A stretch of 64,000 bases of DNA from Candidatus Eisenbergiella stercoravium (GTDB lineage: Bacteria > Bacillota > Clostridia > Lachnospirales > Lachnospiraceae): assembly GCA_019113175.1 (NCBI GenBank), contig DXHY01000054.1, positions 1 through 64,000 on the forward strand, in the 5' to 3' direction. Every line of letters begins with the position of its first letter. Position 1 is the first letter of the stretch. Positions 7,799-16,813 of the stretch are shown here, one piece after another. Below the pieces are notes generated by a model, which made no database searches, was not told the DNA's origin, and saw only the letters and a program-made list of their open reading frames with translations. The translations under genes were made by a program, and so were the position numbers.

Positions 7799-8539
7799 AT
7801 GATAACGATGCTGTTTCGCTGTATGCGCGCCGAACTGATCAAGCTGAAGCGTTCTTTTATCTGGATCGTGTTCCTGGTCCTTCCCATCCTGAGCACGCTG
7901 ATGGGCTGCTTTAACTATCTGCAGAATATCGGGATTCTGACGGAAGGCTGGTACTCTTTGTGGACCCAGGCGACGCTGTTTTATTCCAACTTTTTCTTTC
8001 CGCCCCTCATCGGCCTCTACTGCGCCTACCTGTGGAGGCTGGAAAATTTCAACCATAACCGGAATGCCCTGATGACCTCGCCCATTCCCGTATCCGTGCT
8101 GTATTCCGCCCAGTTTCTCGCCGTGGCCGTGGTGGTGCTGCTGACCCAGCTTTACGTGGGTGTGCTGTATGTGATCAGCGGCATGGCCATCGGAATGAAG
8201 GGCCTTCCCCCCGCAGAAATCTTTTACTGGCTTCTGCGCGGCAGCCTGGGCGGGCTTTCCATCGCCGCCCTGCAGCTGTTTCTGTCCTCCTTTATCCGGA
8301 GCTTCGCGGTCCCCATCGCCATCGCGCTTCTTGCCGGCGTGGGCGGACTGGCGGTGGTGAACACCGACTACCGGATGTTTTACCCCTACTCCCTCATGCT
8401 GGCGGGCATGAATTCCAACCGGTCGGAGGATCTGCTCGCGGGACAGATGCCCGTCTTTTATCTCAGCTGCGCGGTCTTTCTTGTGCTCTTTTTCGCGCTG
8501 GGGATCGGGTATCTGAAGAAGGCGGATGTGAGGGCGTAG
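7799..8539 (+). CDS. ABC transporter permease, MutG/EpiG (LanG) type
   Basis: 246 residues, again six hydrophobic segments; the N-terminal MLFRCMRAELIKLKRSFIW pattern is typical of LanG permeases, which begin with a basic helix just before the first membrane span. The ribosome site AAGGAGGT overlaps the end of the preceding permease. It is the last gene of the three-gene operon; a hairpin is found about 115 bp downstream. Two dissimilar half-permeases plus one ATPase is the signature set-up of LanFEG exporters, as opposed to BceAB modules. Confidence 0.82.
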   Translation: MITMLFRCMRAELIKLKRSFIWIVFLVLPILSTLMGCFNYLQNIGILTEGWYSLWTQATLFYSNFFFPPLIGLYCAYLWRLENFNHNRNALMTSPIPVSVLYSAQFLAVAVVVLLTQLYVGVLYVISGMAIGMKGLPPAEIFYWLLRGSLGGLSIAALQLFLSSFIRSFAVPIAIALLAGVGGLAVVNTDYRMFYPYSLMLAGMNSNRSEDLLAGQMPVFYLSCAVFLVLFFALGIGYLKKADVRA

Positions 8540-8655
8540 AGAGCATGAACGGACCTCATCTATTCTGAGGACGGTCTTATTGCATCCGGAACGCTTATTC
8601 CCTTCATCCAAAAAACATTCTGCAGGGACAGCCCCCGCACCTGTCGGAAACAAAG

Positions 8656-8699
8656 CAGGGACACAGCCGCCGCAGGATAAGCAGCGTTCGTGTCCCTGT
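8656..8699. terminator. Hairpin terminator between exporter operon and rubrerythrin
   Basis: CAGGGACAC (8656-8664) pairs with GTGTCCCTG (8690-8698). On the minus strand it is followed by CTTTGTTT and on the plus strand by TTTCCTCT, so it may act in both directions for the convergent genes. Confidence 0.55.
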
Positions 8700-8745
8700 T
8701 TCCTCTCTTCATTACAGTATTACAGGCCTTCCGCCTGTCCGGTTA

Positions 8746-9285
8746 TTAATAATTCTCCGCCTTTACCTGGAAGTATGCCTGCGGATGCGCGCATACCGGG
8801 CAGACCTCAGGAGCCTTCTTGCCGATCACGATGTGGCCGCAGTTTGAGCACTGCCAGATGGTGTCTCCGTCCTTGGAGAATACCAGGCCGTTCTCCACAT
8901 TCGCCAGGAGCTTTCTGTATCTCTCCTCATGCTCCTTCTCGATGGCTGCAACCCCGTCAAACAGTCTTGCGATCTCCTCAAAGCCTTCTTCTCTGGCTTC
9001 CTTCGCAAAGGTAGCATACATATCGGTCCATTCGTAGTTCTCACCCTCAGCAGCGGCCTTCAGACATTCTGCCGTGCTGCCAATTCCGCCGTTTAACAGC
9101 TTGAACCACATCTTGGCGTGTTCCTTCTCATTGTTTGCCGTCTCTTCAAAAATGTTCGCAATCTGGACGTAGCCTTCCTTTCTTGCCTTGGAAGCAAAAT
9201 AGGTATACTTGTTCCTCGCCATGGACTCGCCCGCAAATGCGGTTTCCAGATTCTTCTCAGTCTTTGATCCCTTTAATTCTGCCAT
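8746..9285 (-). CDS. rbr: Rubrerythrin
   Basis: 179 residues. Rubrerythrin reduces hydrogen peroxide to water in the cytoplasm of anaerobes using a di-iron centre and a rubredoxin-type iron site. The ferritin-like domain has E-x-x-H and related helices ([28 protein letters not shown]), and the C-terminal rubredoxin domain shows CSNCG and CPVC pairs. The start at 9285 ([13 protein letters not shown]) has GGGAGAGG eight bases upstream; a longer in-frame extension lacks a site and is non-conserved. A near-perfect promoter lies at 9411-9439. Monocistronic. Confidence 0.96.
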   Translation of the reverse strand: MAELKGSKTEKNLETAFAGESMARNKYTYFASKARKEGYVQIANIFEETANNEKEHAKMWFKLLNGGIGSTAECLKAAAEGENYEWTDMYATFAKEAREEGFEEIARLFDGVAAIEKEHEERYRKLLANVENGLVFSKDGDTIWQCSNCGHIVIGKKAPEVCPVCAHPQAYFQVKAENY

Positions 9286-9410
9286 TGTTCCTCTCCCTTT
9301 CTTTCGCATTCTGATAGAAATGATACTGCCACAACCGGTTTCTGAACGACAGAAAAACACACTGTTTCAGATTCCTTCAGCACTGTTTCTCTGTTATGTT
9401 CTATGTTTAC

Positions 9411-9439
9411 AGTATAGCCCAATCAAAAAGCTTTGTCAA
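9411..9439 (-). promoter_or_regulatory. Sigma-A promoter of rubrerythrin
   Basis: On the minus strand TTGACA (9439-9434), a 17-base spacer and TATACT (9416-9411). The leader is about 120 nt. The remaining 9440-9590 stretch is AT-rich and holds nothing else that I recognise; no clear PerR box was seen. Confidence 0.82.
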
Positions 9440-9590
9440 TATCAATAACAGAAATTATTACTATTTTATATAATTATAAAAATTCTTTTAAACTTTGCTT
9501 CTATATTTTTATCCCAAATAACATACTACGAAAAGCAGACCGTGAACACAGGCCGCTTTGCTGCGTTCTGCTATCATTTAAAGCCTCCGC

Positions 9591-9648
9591 TGCCCGAAAA
9601 AATAAAATGCCCTGCAGTCAGGCCCCCTGGCCTCCTTCTGCAGGGCAT
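9591..9648 (-). terminator. Terminator of the Nudix gene
   Basis: ATGCCCTGCAG (9607-9617) pairs with CTGCAGGGCAT (9638-9648). On the minus strand the stem is followed by TTTATTTTTT, a classic intrinsic terminator 25 bp after the Nudix stop codon. Confidence 0.9.
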
Positions 9649-9672
9649 TCCGGTAAATTTTCCGTATCTTTC

Positions 9673-10095
9673 CTATTTTTCCGCAAAAACCTCTTCCAGC
9701 GCATACTTCACCATATGAGCGATATTTCCGACGCCCGCGAAACGTGAGGCGTCGGTAAAATCTTCATCGACAGATATCCACAGAAGATCGTTTTCATCGC
9801 CATGGATATCCACATCCCGCTTCAGCACGCCTGCATAACATTCCAGAATATACTCCTGCGCGCCGTCAAACTTATGTGGATAAGTGAAATTAACGATGTT
9901 GTCAAGCGTAATATCCTCCCGGGTAATCGCCGTTTCCTCCCACAGCTCCCGGTATGCCGCATGCTCCCGCTCCTCTCCCGGCTCCACCTTGCCGCCCACC
10001 AGATTGAGCAGTCCCTGATATGGGGGCTTTCTGCGGCGGCACATGAGAACCTTCTTTTTCTCCCGGTCAAACACCAGAATCACGTTGCTGTCCAT
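9673..10095 (-). CDS. Nudix hydrolase (MutT-like)
   Basis: 140 residues. The Nudix box is complete: GKVEPGEEREHAAYRELWEET fits G-x5-E-x7-R-E-U-x-E-E-x-G/T-U at about residues 36-58, the Mg2+ site for hydrolysis of nucleoside diphosphate derivatives. Substrate is not predictable; oxidised nucleotides or ADP-ribose are common. The chosen ATG at 10095 (MDSNVILVFDREKK) has GGAGAACGG just upstream; a longer reading frame begins with an arginine-rich non-conserved stretch. It is followed by a strong terminator. The M20 peptidase gene lies 108 bp upstream on the same strand. Confidence 0.88.
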   Translation of the reverse strand: MDSNVILVFDREKKKVLMCRRRKPPYQGLLNLVGGKVEPGEEREHAAYRELWEETAITREDITLDNIVNFTYPHKFDGAQEYILECYAGVLKRDVDIHGDENDLLWISVDEDFTDASRFAGVGNIAHMVKYALEEVFAEK

Positions 10096-10202
10096 TTCCG
10101 TTCTCCTTCCCTGCACCATCCAAAATTTCCGGCCTCCGCACCGTCTTTCCAGCCTCCGCACCGTCCTTCCGGCGGTGCGAAGGCCGTATTCGCTGCCGTT
10201 TA

Positions 10203-11642
10203 TCAGGCATTTTCAATGATCTTCTTATAGAAGTCCACGCCCATGGGCAGGGTTCCGATGTAGATATTTTCATTCAGGCCGTGAATGCTCTCATACTGCT
10301 GCTTGTTGATGTACAGAGGCGCAAAGCGGATGCAGTCATCACATACGTCCTTGTAATACTTGGCGTCGGTTCCGCCCGTCATCACATAGGGGCTCACTCC
10401 CACGCTCGGATAGATTTCCCCGATGGTCTGCTCCACCAGCCGGAAGGCGTCGCCCTTATAGTCCACCACCGGGCAGGGATAATCCTTATAGAGCACTTCC
10501 GTTTCCAGGTTGAATTTCTTCGCCATATCGGTGATGAGGGCGATGCTCTCGTCCGTTGGCTGATGAGGAATGAAGCGCAGGTTCGCCGTCACATAGGCCT
10601 CCTGCGGCAGAACGTTCAGACCGTCCGCGCCCTTTGCCATGGTGAAGGCGACAGTGGTGTGCAGCATGGCCGCACCAGGCGGGCTGATCAGAGGCATGAG
10701 CTTAATGAGCAGCGGCTTAAACAGCCACAGATTGGCGAACACCAGCTTCATGCCGAAGGCCATGTTCGGGGTCAGGCGGCGGAACATTTCCAGCACCGCC
10801 GGACTGAATCTGCTGGTAAATGGCGATTTTTTCTCCACAGCCGCCATGAACTGGCCCAGCCGCACCAGAGGCGTATTCCGGCCGGGCGCGGAGGCATGGC
10901 CTCCCTTGCCGCGGGCGATGAATTTCAGATCGCCGTAGCCCTTTTCCAGAACGCCCACCATGGCGTAGGTTCCCTTCACACCGCCGATGGGCTCGTCCAG
11001 GATCATGCCGCCTTCATCGATGAGAAATCTCAGATGAATGTTATGTTCCTTCAGCCAAGCTGCCGTCAGAGGCGCGCCTTCTCCGCTGAACTCCTCCGTG
11101 CAGCCGCTGGCAATATACACGTCTCCCTCCGGCACAAAGCCCTCCCGGATCTTCTCCTCTACTGCGGTGAAAATACAGAACAGGCTGGCCTTGGTATCCA
11201 CAGTGCCGCGGCCCCACAGCCTTCCCTCATCGTCCAGCTCCCCTGAAAAAGGCGCATGCTCCCAGTCACCGTTTGCCTCCACCACATCGTGATGGCTCAT
11301 CAGAAGGATGGGCTCCGCCTTTCCCTTTCCGCTCCACTTAAAAAGAAGGCTTCCGTTAAACACATGCTTTTCACAGGTCTGATGCACCAGCGGGAAAAGC
11401 TCCTCCAGAATCTTATGAAACTCATAAAATTTGGTCTTATCCGAATCAAAGCGGCTGGAAACGGTCTCCTTTCTGACCATTTGCGCAAGCCTCTCTCCGT
11501 ACTCCCTCGCCCTGTCGTTATCCTGAAGCTCCACCCGTGCCGTTTTTGCCGGCGTGGGCTTCAGCATGACTGTACGGATGAGCAGCACCGCCGCAAGAAG
11601 CACGATCAGCAATAAAATACCAAGCAGAATATAGCCTGCCAT
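10203..11642 (-). CDS. M20-family metallopeptidase with N-terminal membrane anchor
   Basis: 479 residues. Residues 3-24 form one membrane span, then an M20 catalytic domain: metal ligands in LMSHHDVVE near 110 and GRGTVDTK near 142, the catalytic/ligand pair in GCTEEFSGEG near 176, and the late ligand in the GGTDAKYYKD / SIHGLNENI region. A lid/dimerisation domain is inserted near 215-350. M20 proteins of this length resemble PM20D1-type carboxypeptidases or N-acyl amino acid hydrolases. The gene follows two small integral membrane proteins, one of family DUF5058, so it probably processes a peptide or acylated amino acid that they handle; this link is inferred from position. GGAGGAAGTC precedes the ATG. 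Confidence 0.85.
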   Translation of the reverse strand: MAGYILLGILLLIVLLAAVLLIRTVMLKPTPAKTARVELQDNDRAREYGERLAQMVRKETVSSRFDSDKTKFYEFHKILEELFPLVHQTCEKHVFNGSLLFKWSGKGKAEPILLMSHHDVVEANGDWEHAPFSGELDDEGRLWGRGTVDTKASLFCIFTAVEEKIREGFVPEGDVYIASGCTEEFSGEGAPLTAAWLKEHNIHLRFLIDEGGMILDEPIGGVKGTYAMVGVLEKGYGDLKFIARGKGGHASAPGRNTPLVRLGQFMAAVEKKSPFTSRFSPAVLEMFRRLTPNMAFGMKLVFANLWLFKPLLIKLMPLISPPGAAMLHTTVAFTMAKGADGLNVLPQEAYVTANLRFIPHQPTDESIALITDMAKKFNLETEVLYKDYPCPVVDYKGDAFRLVEQTIGEIYPSVGVSPYVMTGGTDAKYYKDVCDDCIRFAPLYINKQQYESIHGLNENIYIGTLPMGVDFYKKIIENA

Positions 11643-11721
11643 GACTTCCTCCTTTTCCAGGCGCTGTAAAATGCCTTTTTACCGCGCAATTTTACCACAC
11701 CATTTTCCGTCTTCCCGTTTT

Positions 11722-12402
11722 TTACAGTTTCCCTTTTTTAAACAGCACGTAGCCGATCGCCAGCGCCAGAGCGCCGGAGGGAATGATCAGGATGCTGGTC
11801 TGGGAAATCATCGACGGCACCAGCACGCACAACAGGGTCATGAAAAGCACGGGTACCACCGCGATTTTGGGACTCTTGGAAAAATATTTCAGTCCCAGTG
11901 CGCCGAACAGGGCGGGTACCACGTTGTCAAAGGCCGGCACCAGCACCGGATTTTCCAGCACCGGGCGAAGCGGAATCATCAGAACCACGCCCACCACGAT
12001 GACCAGGGTGGTGACGATGGCACTGGTGGCTACGCTGAGGGTGGAAATGATCTCATTTTCCGGCGTTCCCACCTTTGTCTTTGCGATATCCCTGGCGTTG
12101 ATGGCGCAGGGGATTTTCATGTTTGTCACGTTTCCGGTGATAAAGGCCAGATAGCTTCCGCCCGCTCCCAGCATTGGGCTGTACACCAGAAATTCCACAA
12201 TGCCCACGGGAATATAGATGATTCCCACCTTGGCAAAACCGCTTAAAAAGCCCTGCAGATCCGGCATCACGCCGTTCACCGCACCGATGATAAAAGGAGC
12301 GCCCACCAGGAGGATCACGCTGACGATCAGCGTGATTCTGCCCAGGCGGTGCAGTCCCGCGTTAAATTCTTCCAGAAATTCCTGTGCTTTCTTCTCGTCC
12401 AT
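11722..12402 (-). CDS. Small integral membrane protein paired with DUF5058
   Basis: 226 residues. After a charged N-terminus (DEKKAQEFLEEFNAGLHRL) there are five or six membrane segments, with a polar loop containing ITGNVTNMKIPCAINARD between the second and third. I cannot assign a characterised family; size, topology and position suggest the partner subunit of the DUF5058 protein encoded just upstream. The upstream ATG at 12414 is unlikely because GGAG lies between it and the ATG at 12402. The segment between the two membrane genes is filled by a dispersed palindromic element. A transporter role is inferred only. Confidence 0.7.
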   Translation of the reverse strand: MDEKKAQEFLEEFNAGLHRLGRITLIVSVILLVGAPFIIGAVNGVMPDLQGFLSGFAKVGIIYIPVGIVEFLVYSPMLGAGGSYLAFITGNVTNMKIPCAINARDIAKTKVGTPENEIISTLSVATSAIVTTLVIVVGVVLMIPLRPVLENPVLVPAFDNVVPALFGALGLKYFSKSPKIAVVPVLFMTLLCVLVPSMISQTSILIIPSGALALAIGYVLFKKGKL

Positions 12403-12410
12403 CTTAATCT

Positions 12411-12562
12411 CCATTCCGGAGCGTAGCGACGGGGCGAAGAGAAATCGCGAATGCGATTTCTCTGATGCCTAAGAGCAATTTGTGACGCTCCGGCACATAA
12501 TTGCTGCAAAGCTTCGCTTTGCTGTGAAAGAATAAGCCATCGGGCTTATTTTTCACACTAAT
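12411..12562 (-). repeat. Dispersed palindromic element, copy A (longest)
   Basis: Reading the minus strand: hairpin with GAAAAATAAGCC/GGCTTATTCTTTC arms, hairpin AGCAAAGC/GCTTTGC, then outer arm CCGGAGCGT (12493-12485), inner hairpin AGAGAAATCGC/GCGATTTCTCT, and outer arm ACGCTCCGG (12424-12416) directly followed by AATGGAG, the ribosome site of the next gene. Copies B and C share the plan but not the stem sequence. Confidence 0.75.
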
Positions 12563-12578
12563 ACCTCTTTTCTGTCTC

Positions 12579-13313
12579 TTACAGGCTCATCAGTACCGCG
12601 GCGACCATGCCCGCAAGCATGCTGACCGCAAGACTGAAGTTATCCAGCACCGCCATGCCCTTTTTATTGGTGAAATATTCGAACACCGCCATGAAAACCG
12701 CCGAAACGGCCGCCACCGCAAGGGGCACGTAGTTTCCGCTGCTCGTCAGCGTTCCCACATAGGAGCCGATGTAAGCGCCGCACAGCCCCACGAACATACA
12801 GGTGGTGGCATGGTCTCCGAAGCCGGGCTTTCCACCTTCTTTTTTGGGCGCGCTCTGCATTTTTTTCAGATACTTTTTCAGGAAGAAAATGCAGCAGAAC
12901 ACACCGCTTAAGATGCCGACCGTCATGACCAGAAAAATGGTAACGAAAGCCGTCATGTTCATCTCCGACAGCCGCAGGCCGCTCAGTCCCACGCTCTGCG
13001 CCGCGATTTCCGCCACGTTCAGCTCATACTGCAGCGCGCCGATGACGGAAAGGCGCAGCCAGGAGAGCGGGACGCCCAGAGTGCCGCTTAGGGCAATGAC
13101 GCCGAGCAGGATACTGATGGAGGGAAGCAGGGTGAAGGTCGCACTGGAAATGATGGCTTTTTTCAGCACCTTCCTGTCCATTCCGATGGCGATTCCCGCC
13201 CGATAGCTTTTGACCAGAAACACGAAACACATAACCGTAATAAAAGCGAGCACCAGGGCTACCAGCATATAAAAGAACCCGGAGTTGACGCTCGCAACAT
13301 ATTCGCTGTTCAT
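12579..13313 (-). CDS. DUF5058 family integral membrane protein
   Basis: 244 residues with six to seven predicted membrane segments; the opening MNSEYVASVNSGFFYMLVA and the motif SAGNYVPLA-like loop near the C-terminus are as I recall for DUF5058. Function unknown. It precedes a second multi-span protein and an M20 peptidase on the same strand, suggesting a three-gene module for uptake and hydrolysis of a small peptide-like compound. The start at 13313 is chosen because the sequence upstream is not conserved-looking; a weak GAAAGG lies 15 bases away, so the start remains uncertain. Confidence 0.72.
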   Translation of the reverse strand: MNSEYVASVNSGFFYMLVALVLAFITVMCFVFLVKSYRAGIAIGMDRKVLKKAIISSATFTLLPSISILLGVIALSGTLGVPLSWLRLSVIGALQYELNVAEIAAQSVGLSGLRLSEMNMTAFVTIFLVMTVGILSGVFCCIFFLKKYLKKMQSAPKKEGGKPGFGDHATTCMFVGLCGAYIGSYVGTLTSSGNYVPLAVAAVSAVFMAVFEYFTNKKGMAVLDNFSLAVSMLAGMVAAVLMSL

Positions 13314-13402
13314 AATATGTATCCAAACCTTTCTTTGTGATGTCCGTCCAGACGGACCGGTGATTTCCCATCGTCTGTTTTCCCGGATGAAGGGTTTTCT
13401 CA

Positions 13403-13476
13403 AAGGAAGGCCTTCCGCGCAGAATATACGCCGTGCATATTATGCGCCGCACATATTTGCGCTGAAAGCCTTCCTT
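13403..13476. other. Long inverted repeat between acetate kinase and DUF5058 genes
   Basis: AAGGAAGGC (13403-13411) pairs with GCCTTCCTT (13468-13476), enclosing GCGCAGAATAT / ATATTTGCGC and smaller palindromes. It starts five bases after the ackA stop. There is no clean U-tract on either side, so termination is possible but not certain. Confidence 0.5.
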
Positions 13477-13480
13477 CTGT

Positions 13481-14680
13481 TTACCTGTTCAGCAGGCGCA
13501 CCGTCTCTCTGGCGATGGCAAGCTCTTCATTGGTGGGAACCACCATGGTAACCACCTTTGCGCCCTCGTCGGAGAGGATCACTTCCTCGCCGCGAAGCCT
13601 GTTTTTCTCCGGATCGATATTGGTGCCAAGATAGCCGATGTACTGGCCGATCAGGGCACGCACCTCGGCATTGTTCTCGCCTACGCCCGCGGTGAAGGCA
13701 ATCACATCCACACCGTTCATGGCCGCCGTATAGGCGCCGATGTATTTGCCCACGCGGTACGCATAGGCCTCCAGAGCATTCTTTGCCAGATCATTGCCGT
13801 TCTGCGCAGCTTCCACCAGATCACGGAAATCGCTGGAGGCTCCGCCGGAAAGACCGAGCACGCCGGATTTTTTATTGCAGATGTCGATTACCTGTGCCGC
13901 ATCCAGTCCTTCCTTCTGCGCCAGGAAGGAAACGATGGCGGGATCCATATCGCCGCTTCTGGTTCCCATGATCAGGCCCTCCAGAGGGGTCAGGCCCATG
14001 CTGGTATCCACGCTCTTTCCATAAGCCACAGCGGAAACGGAAGCGCCGTTTCCAAGATGGCAGACGATGATTCTCAGATCCTTTCTGTCCTTTCCAAGAA
14101 TCTCTGCGGCCCGTTTGGACACGAAATCATGGCTGGTTCCATGGAAGCCGTAACGGCGTATCTTATATTTCTGATAGTATTCATAAGGAAGGCCATACAG
14201 ATAAGCCTTTTCCGGCATGGTCTGATGGAACGCCGTATCGAACACCACCGCCATGGGTACGCCGGGCATGATCTCCTGGCAGGAACGGATACCGATCAGG
14301 TTGGCCGGATTGTGCAGCGGCGCAAGATCGCTGCAGGCTTCGATTCCCTTAATCACCTCTTCGTCCACCAGAACGGAACCGGAGAAATTTTCTCCTCCGT
14401 GTACCACACGGTGTCCCACCGCATCGATCTCGGAAAGGGAGCTGATCACACCCACCTTCTCATCGGTGAGCTTCTCGATCACCAGCTTCACCGCAGCGGT
14501 ATGATCCGGCATATCCGCCATTTCCTTCACTTTTTCTCCGCCAGCAGGCTGATGGGCGATGTTGCTTCCATCGATGCCGATCCTCTCGCACAGTCCCTTT
14601 GCCAGAACCGCTTCCGTATCGCTGTCGATGAGCTGATACTTCAGGGATGAGCTTCCACAGTTAATTACCAGAATTTTCAT
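13481..14680 (-). CDS. ackA: Acetate kinase
   Basis: 399 residues, the usual length. It converts acetyl phosphate and ADP to acetate and ATP, the main substrate-level ATP step of acetogenic fermentation. Motifs seen: [10 protein letters not shown] at the N-terminus, HRVVHGGE near 90, DTAFHQTMP near 148, RYGFHGTSH near 178 with the conserved His/Arg, CHLGNGAS near 208 and TAGVGENN near 330. The start at 14680 has GGAGG; an in-frame extension overlaps proS and is not conserved. It lies 16 bp after proS, so the two are probably co-transcribed. The usual partner gene pta is not in this window. Confidence 0.97.
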   Translation of the reverse strand: MKILVINCGSSSLKYQLIDSDTEAVLAKGLCERIGIDGSNIAHQPAGGEKVKEMADMPDHTAAVKLVIEKLTDEKVGVISSLSEIDAVGHRVVHGGENFSGSVLVDEEVIKGIEACSDLAPLHNPANLIGIRSCQEIMPGVPMAVVFDTAFHQTMPEKAYLYGLPYEYYQKYKIRRYGFHGTSHDFVSKRAAEILGKDRKDLRIIVCHLGNGASVSAVAYGKSVDTSMGLTPLEGLIMGTRSGDMDPAIVSFLAQKEGLDAAQVIDICNKKSGVLGLSGGASSDFRDLVEAAQNGNDLAKNALEAYAYRVGKYIGAYTAAMNGVDVIAFTAGVGENNAEVRALIGQYIGYLGTNIDPEKNRLRGEEVILSDEGAKVVTMVVPTNEELAIARETVRLLNR

Positions 14681-14696
14681 AACTACCTCCATGTCT

Positions 14697-16127
14697 TTAA
14701 TATGCTCTGCCCCAGTAAACCATCTTCTTCGCAGGTTTTCCGCAGCAGACACAGGTATCCGAAAGATGCTCCTGCTCGAAGGGCATGCAGCGGCTGGTTG
14801 CGGCAAATTTTTCCTTGATCTGATCCTCGCAGGCCTGGTCGCCGCACCACATGGCCTTCACAAAGCCGGGCTCGTTGTTGAGGATATCCTCCAGCTCCGC
14901 CATATTGGTCGCCACATGGGTATGCGCGTCCCTGTGGGCACGGGCACGCTCCAGCATGTCTGACTGCATCTGTTCCAGAATTTCATCCGCTTTTTCTTCC
15001 AGATCCTCCAGACGTACCTCGATCTTTTCATAGGTATCCCTTCTGCAGATCACGCAGCGGCCCGCTTCGATATCCTTGGGGCCGATCTCCACGCGGATCG
15101 GAATGCCGCGCATCTCCTGCTCGGAGAATTTCCATCCCGGGCTCTTGTCGGTATCATCCACCTTCACGCGGAAGCCGCCGAGACGGTCGCGCAGGGCGTA
15201 TGCCATTTCCAGAACACCCTCCTTCTTCTGCTGAATGGGGATGATCATGATCTGCACGGGTGCCACTCTGGGCGGAAGCACCAGACCGGAGTTGTCTCCA
15301 TGCACCATGATGATCGCGCCGATCAGACGGGTGGTCATGCCCCAGGAGGTCTGATAAACATATTTCAGCTTATTGTCTTTATCCGTAAACTGGATGCCGA
15401 AGGCTTTTGCAAAGCCGTCTCCGAAGTTGTGGCTGGTGCCGGACTGAAGAGCCTTTCCGTCGTGCATAAGAGCCTCGATGGTATAGGTTGCCTCCGCGCC
15501 CGCGAATTTTTCCTTGTCCGTCTTCTTTCCCTTAATGACAGGGATGGCAAGCACCTGCTCGCAGAAGTCCGCATACAGGTTCAGCATCTGGATGGTGCGT
15601 TCCTCTGCCTCCTCCATGGTGGCGTGGGCGGTATGTCCCTCCTGCCAGAGAAACTCTCTGGAGCGAAGGAAGGGTCTCGTTTCCTTTTCCCAGCGTACCA
15701 CAGAACACCACTGGTTATACACCTTCGGCAGGTCGCGGTAGGAGTGGATATCGTTCTTATAAAAATCGCAGAAAAGCGTCTCAGATGTGGGCCGCACGCA
15801 CAGACGCTCCTGCAGTTCCGTCAGACCGCCGTGCGTCACCCAGGCCACCTCCGGTGCAAAACCCTCCACGTGATCCTTCTCTTTCTGAAGAAGGCTCTCC
15901 GGGATGAACATGGGCATATAAACATTTTCCACGCCCGTCTCCTTGAACCGCTCGTCCAGCTGCTTCTGGATCAGCTCCCAGATCGCGTAGCCGTAGGGTT
16001 TAATCGCCATACATCCCTTCACGCTCGTGTACTCGATCAGCTCCGCCTTCTTCACCACGTCGGTGTACCACTGGGCGAAATCCTCATCCATGGATGTGAT
16101 CGCTTCTACCAGTTTCTTTTCTGCCAT
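14697..16127 (-). CDS. proS: Prolyl-tRNA synthetase, short (archaeal/eukaryote-like) type
   Basis: 476 residues. It charges tRNA-Pro in the cytoplasm. Class II motifs are present (motif 2 [24 protein letters not shown] near 150; motif 3 [17 protein letters not shown] near 285), there is no INS editing insert, and the C-terminus has the zinc-type CMPFEQ...CVCCGK and ends in aromatic residues (MVYWGRAY), all diagnostic of the short form. The ATG at 16127 is preferred over an in-frame ATG at 16139 because GGAGG lies between them. A promoter lies 320 bp upstream, leaving a long structured leader that includes palindromic element B. Confidence 0.96.
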   Translation of the reverse strand: MAEKKLVEAITSMDEDFAQWYTDVVKKAELIEYTSVKGCMAIKPYGYAIWELIQKQLDERFKETGVENVYMPMFIPESLLQKEKDHVEGFAPEVAWVTHGGLTELQERLCVRPTSETLFCDFYKNDIHSYRDLPKVYNQWCSVVRWEKETRPFLRSREFLWQEGHTAHATMEEAEERTIQMLNLYADFCEQVLAIPVIKGKKTDKEKFAGAEATYTIEALMHDGKALQSGTSHNFGDGFAKAFGIQFTDKDNKLKYVYQTSWGMTTRLIGAIIMVHGDNSGLVLPPRVAPVQIMIIPIQQKKEGVLEMAYALRDRLGGFRVKVDDTDKSPGWKFSEQEMRGIPIRVEIGPKDIEAGRCVICRRDTYEKIEVRLEDLEEKADEILEQMQSDMLERARAHRDAHTHVATNMAELEDILNNEPGFVKAMWCGDQACEDQIKEKFAATSRCMPFEQEHLSDTCVCCGKPAKKMVYWGRAY

Positions 16128-16130
16128 TGT

Positions 16131-16265
16131 TTCCTCCATTCTGAAGCGTTTTTACGCTGGGGAACGCGCGCCGAATCTTCAATTCGGCGCTGCGATCATG
16201 GGATTTGTGACGCTTCGGCACAAATCCGGATTGGAAAATACGCTATCGAGCGTATTTTCCAATCC
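16131..16265 (-). repeat. Dispersed palindromic element, copy B
   Basis: Minus strand order: hairpin GGATTGGAAAATACGCT / AGCGTATTTTCCAATCC (16265-16228 region), arm CCGAAGCGT (16218-16210), inner hairpin GCGCCGAAT/ATTCGGCGC, arm ACGCTTCAG, then AATGGAGG, the proS ribosome site. The outer arms read GAAGCG/CGCTTC here but GGAGCG/CGCTCC in copies A and C: a compensatory change. Confidence 0.8.
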
Positions 16266-16291
16266 TTCTCCTCTCTCTGAAAGTCAAATAC

Positions 16292-16416
16292 CCTGCTGCA
16301 GTCACCAAATGGACATACCTGTATGTCCGCCCGGCTCACTGCCCGCAGGAATAAAGAACCGCCGGTTTTCTTCTCCCGGACAGCTCCAAAAACTGCCGGA
16401 GACCGGAAAACCGGCG
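16292..16416 (-). other. Structured proS leader RNA of unknown class
   Basis: Two structures follow the proS promoter. The first (16416-16360) has an 11-bp perfect stem CGCCGGTTTTC/GAAAACCGGCG with an inner TCTCCGG/CCGGGAGA stem. The second (16349-16292) is closed by CCTGCGGGCAGT/ACTGCAGCAGG and holds a perfect 8-bp hairpin GGACATAC/GTATGTCC. I searched for T-box features expected for a tRNA synthetase gene and did not find the GGNACCGCG core. Confidence 0.45.
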
Positions 16417-16449
16417 CACTGTTCTTCTTCGCCTGTTATGTCTATGTAG

Positions 16450-16478
16450 ATATTAGGGAATTTTTCGGGGATTGTCAA
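16450..16478 (-). promoter_or_regulatory. Sigma-A promoter of proS-ackA
   Basis: On the minus strand TTGACA (16478-16473), 17-base spacer, TAATAT (16455-16450). It is the only strong promoter between hflX and proS on this strand and gives a leader of roughly 315 nt. Confidence 0.8.
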
Positions 16479-16813
16479 CCGGTTTTCGGGGAAATAAGGA
16501 CAGAGCGGACCGATTTCCACATATCGAAGTCAGGATTACGGCTGATCTCACTCTTTCTCAGATAAACGGGAGTCACCTCCAAGCAAAAAACTGGTTGTAT
16601 GATTTGCCACATAATCCGTTCGACTTGCGAAATCCTCATTTCTTATCCAGTCCCATCCATAAAAATATCCGTCTTTTCTGATATAACCGTTTACCTTTAC
16701 CCTGTTTATTTCCAGCTTTTCATTTACTTCAGGCAAACGCTAAGACAACCTTTCCCATCTTTTATAAATCTCAGCCCATGAAATTCCGGATGAATTTCAA
16801 AAGATTAAATTTT
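16479..16813. other. Gap between the proS promoter and hflX
   Basis: No supported gene in these 335 bp. GAAATTC/GAATTTC forms a short perfect hairpin at 16780-16798, about 15 bp after the hflX stop, but it lacks a U-tract. A 62-codon minus-strand frame starting with TTG has no ribosome site and was not accepted. Confidence 0.5.

Noticed and set aside
6097-8539. Part of a lantibiotic biosynthesis cluster
   Set aside because: No precursor peptide, LanM, LanB/C or protease gene lies within reach; the neighbours are csp and rubrerythrin.
16128-16443. T-box riboswitch for proS
   Set aside because: The GGNACCGCG core and a terminator with U-tract at the expected place were not found.
16548-16736. 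62-codon minus-strand frame (EKLEINRVKVNGYIRK...)
   Set aside because: TTG start without a ribosome site and no recognisable family; VNGYIRKDG recalls a short clostridial motif but is too little to call even a pseudogene.
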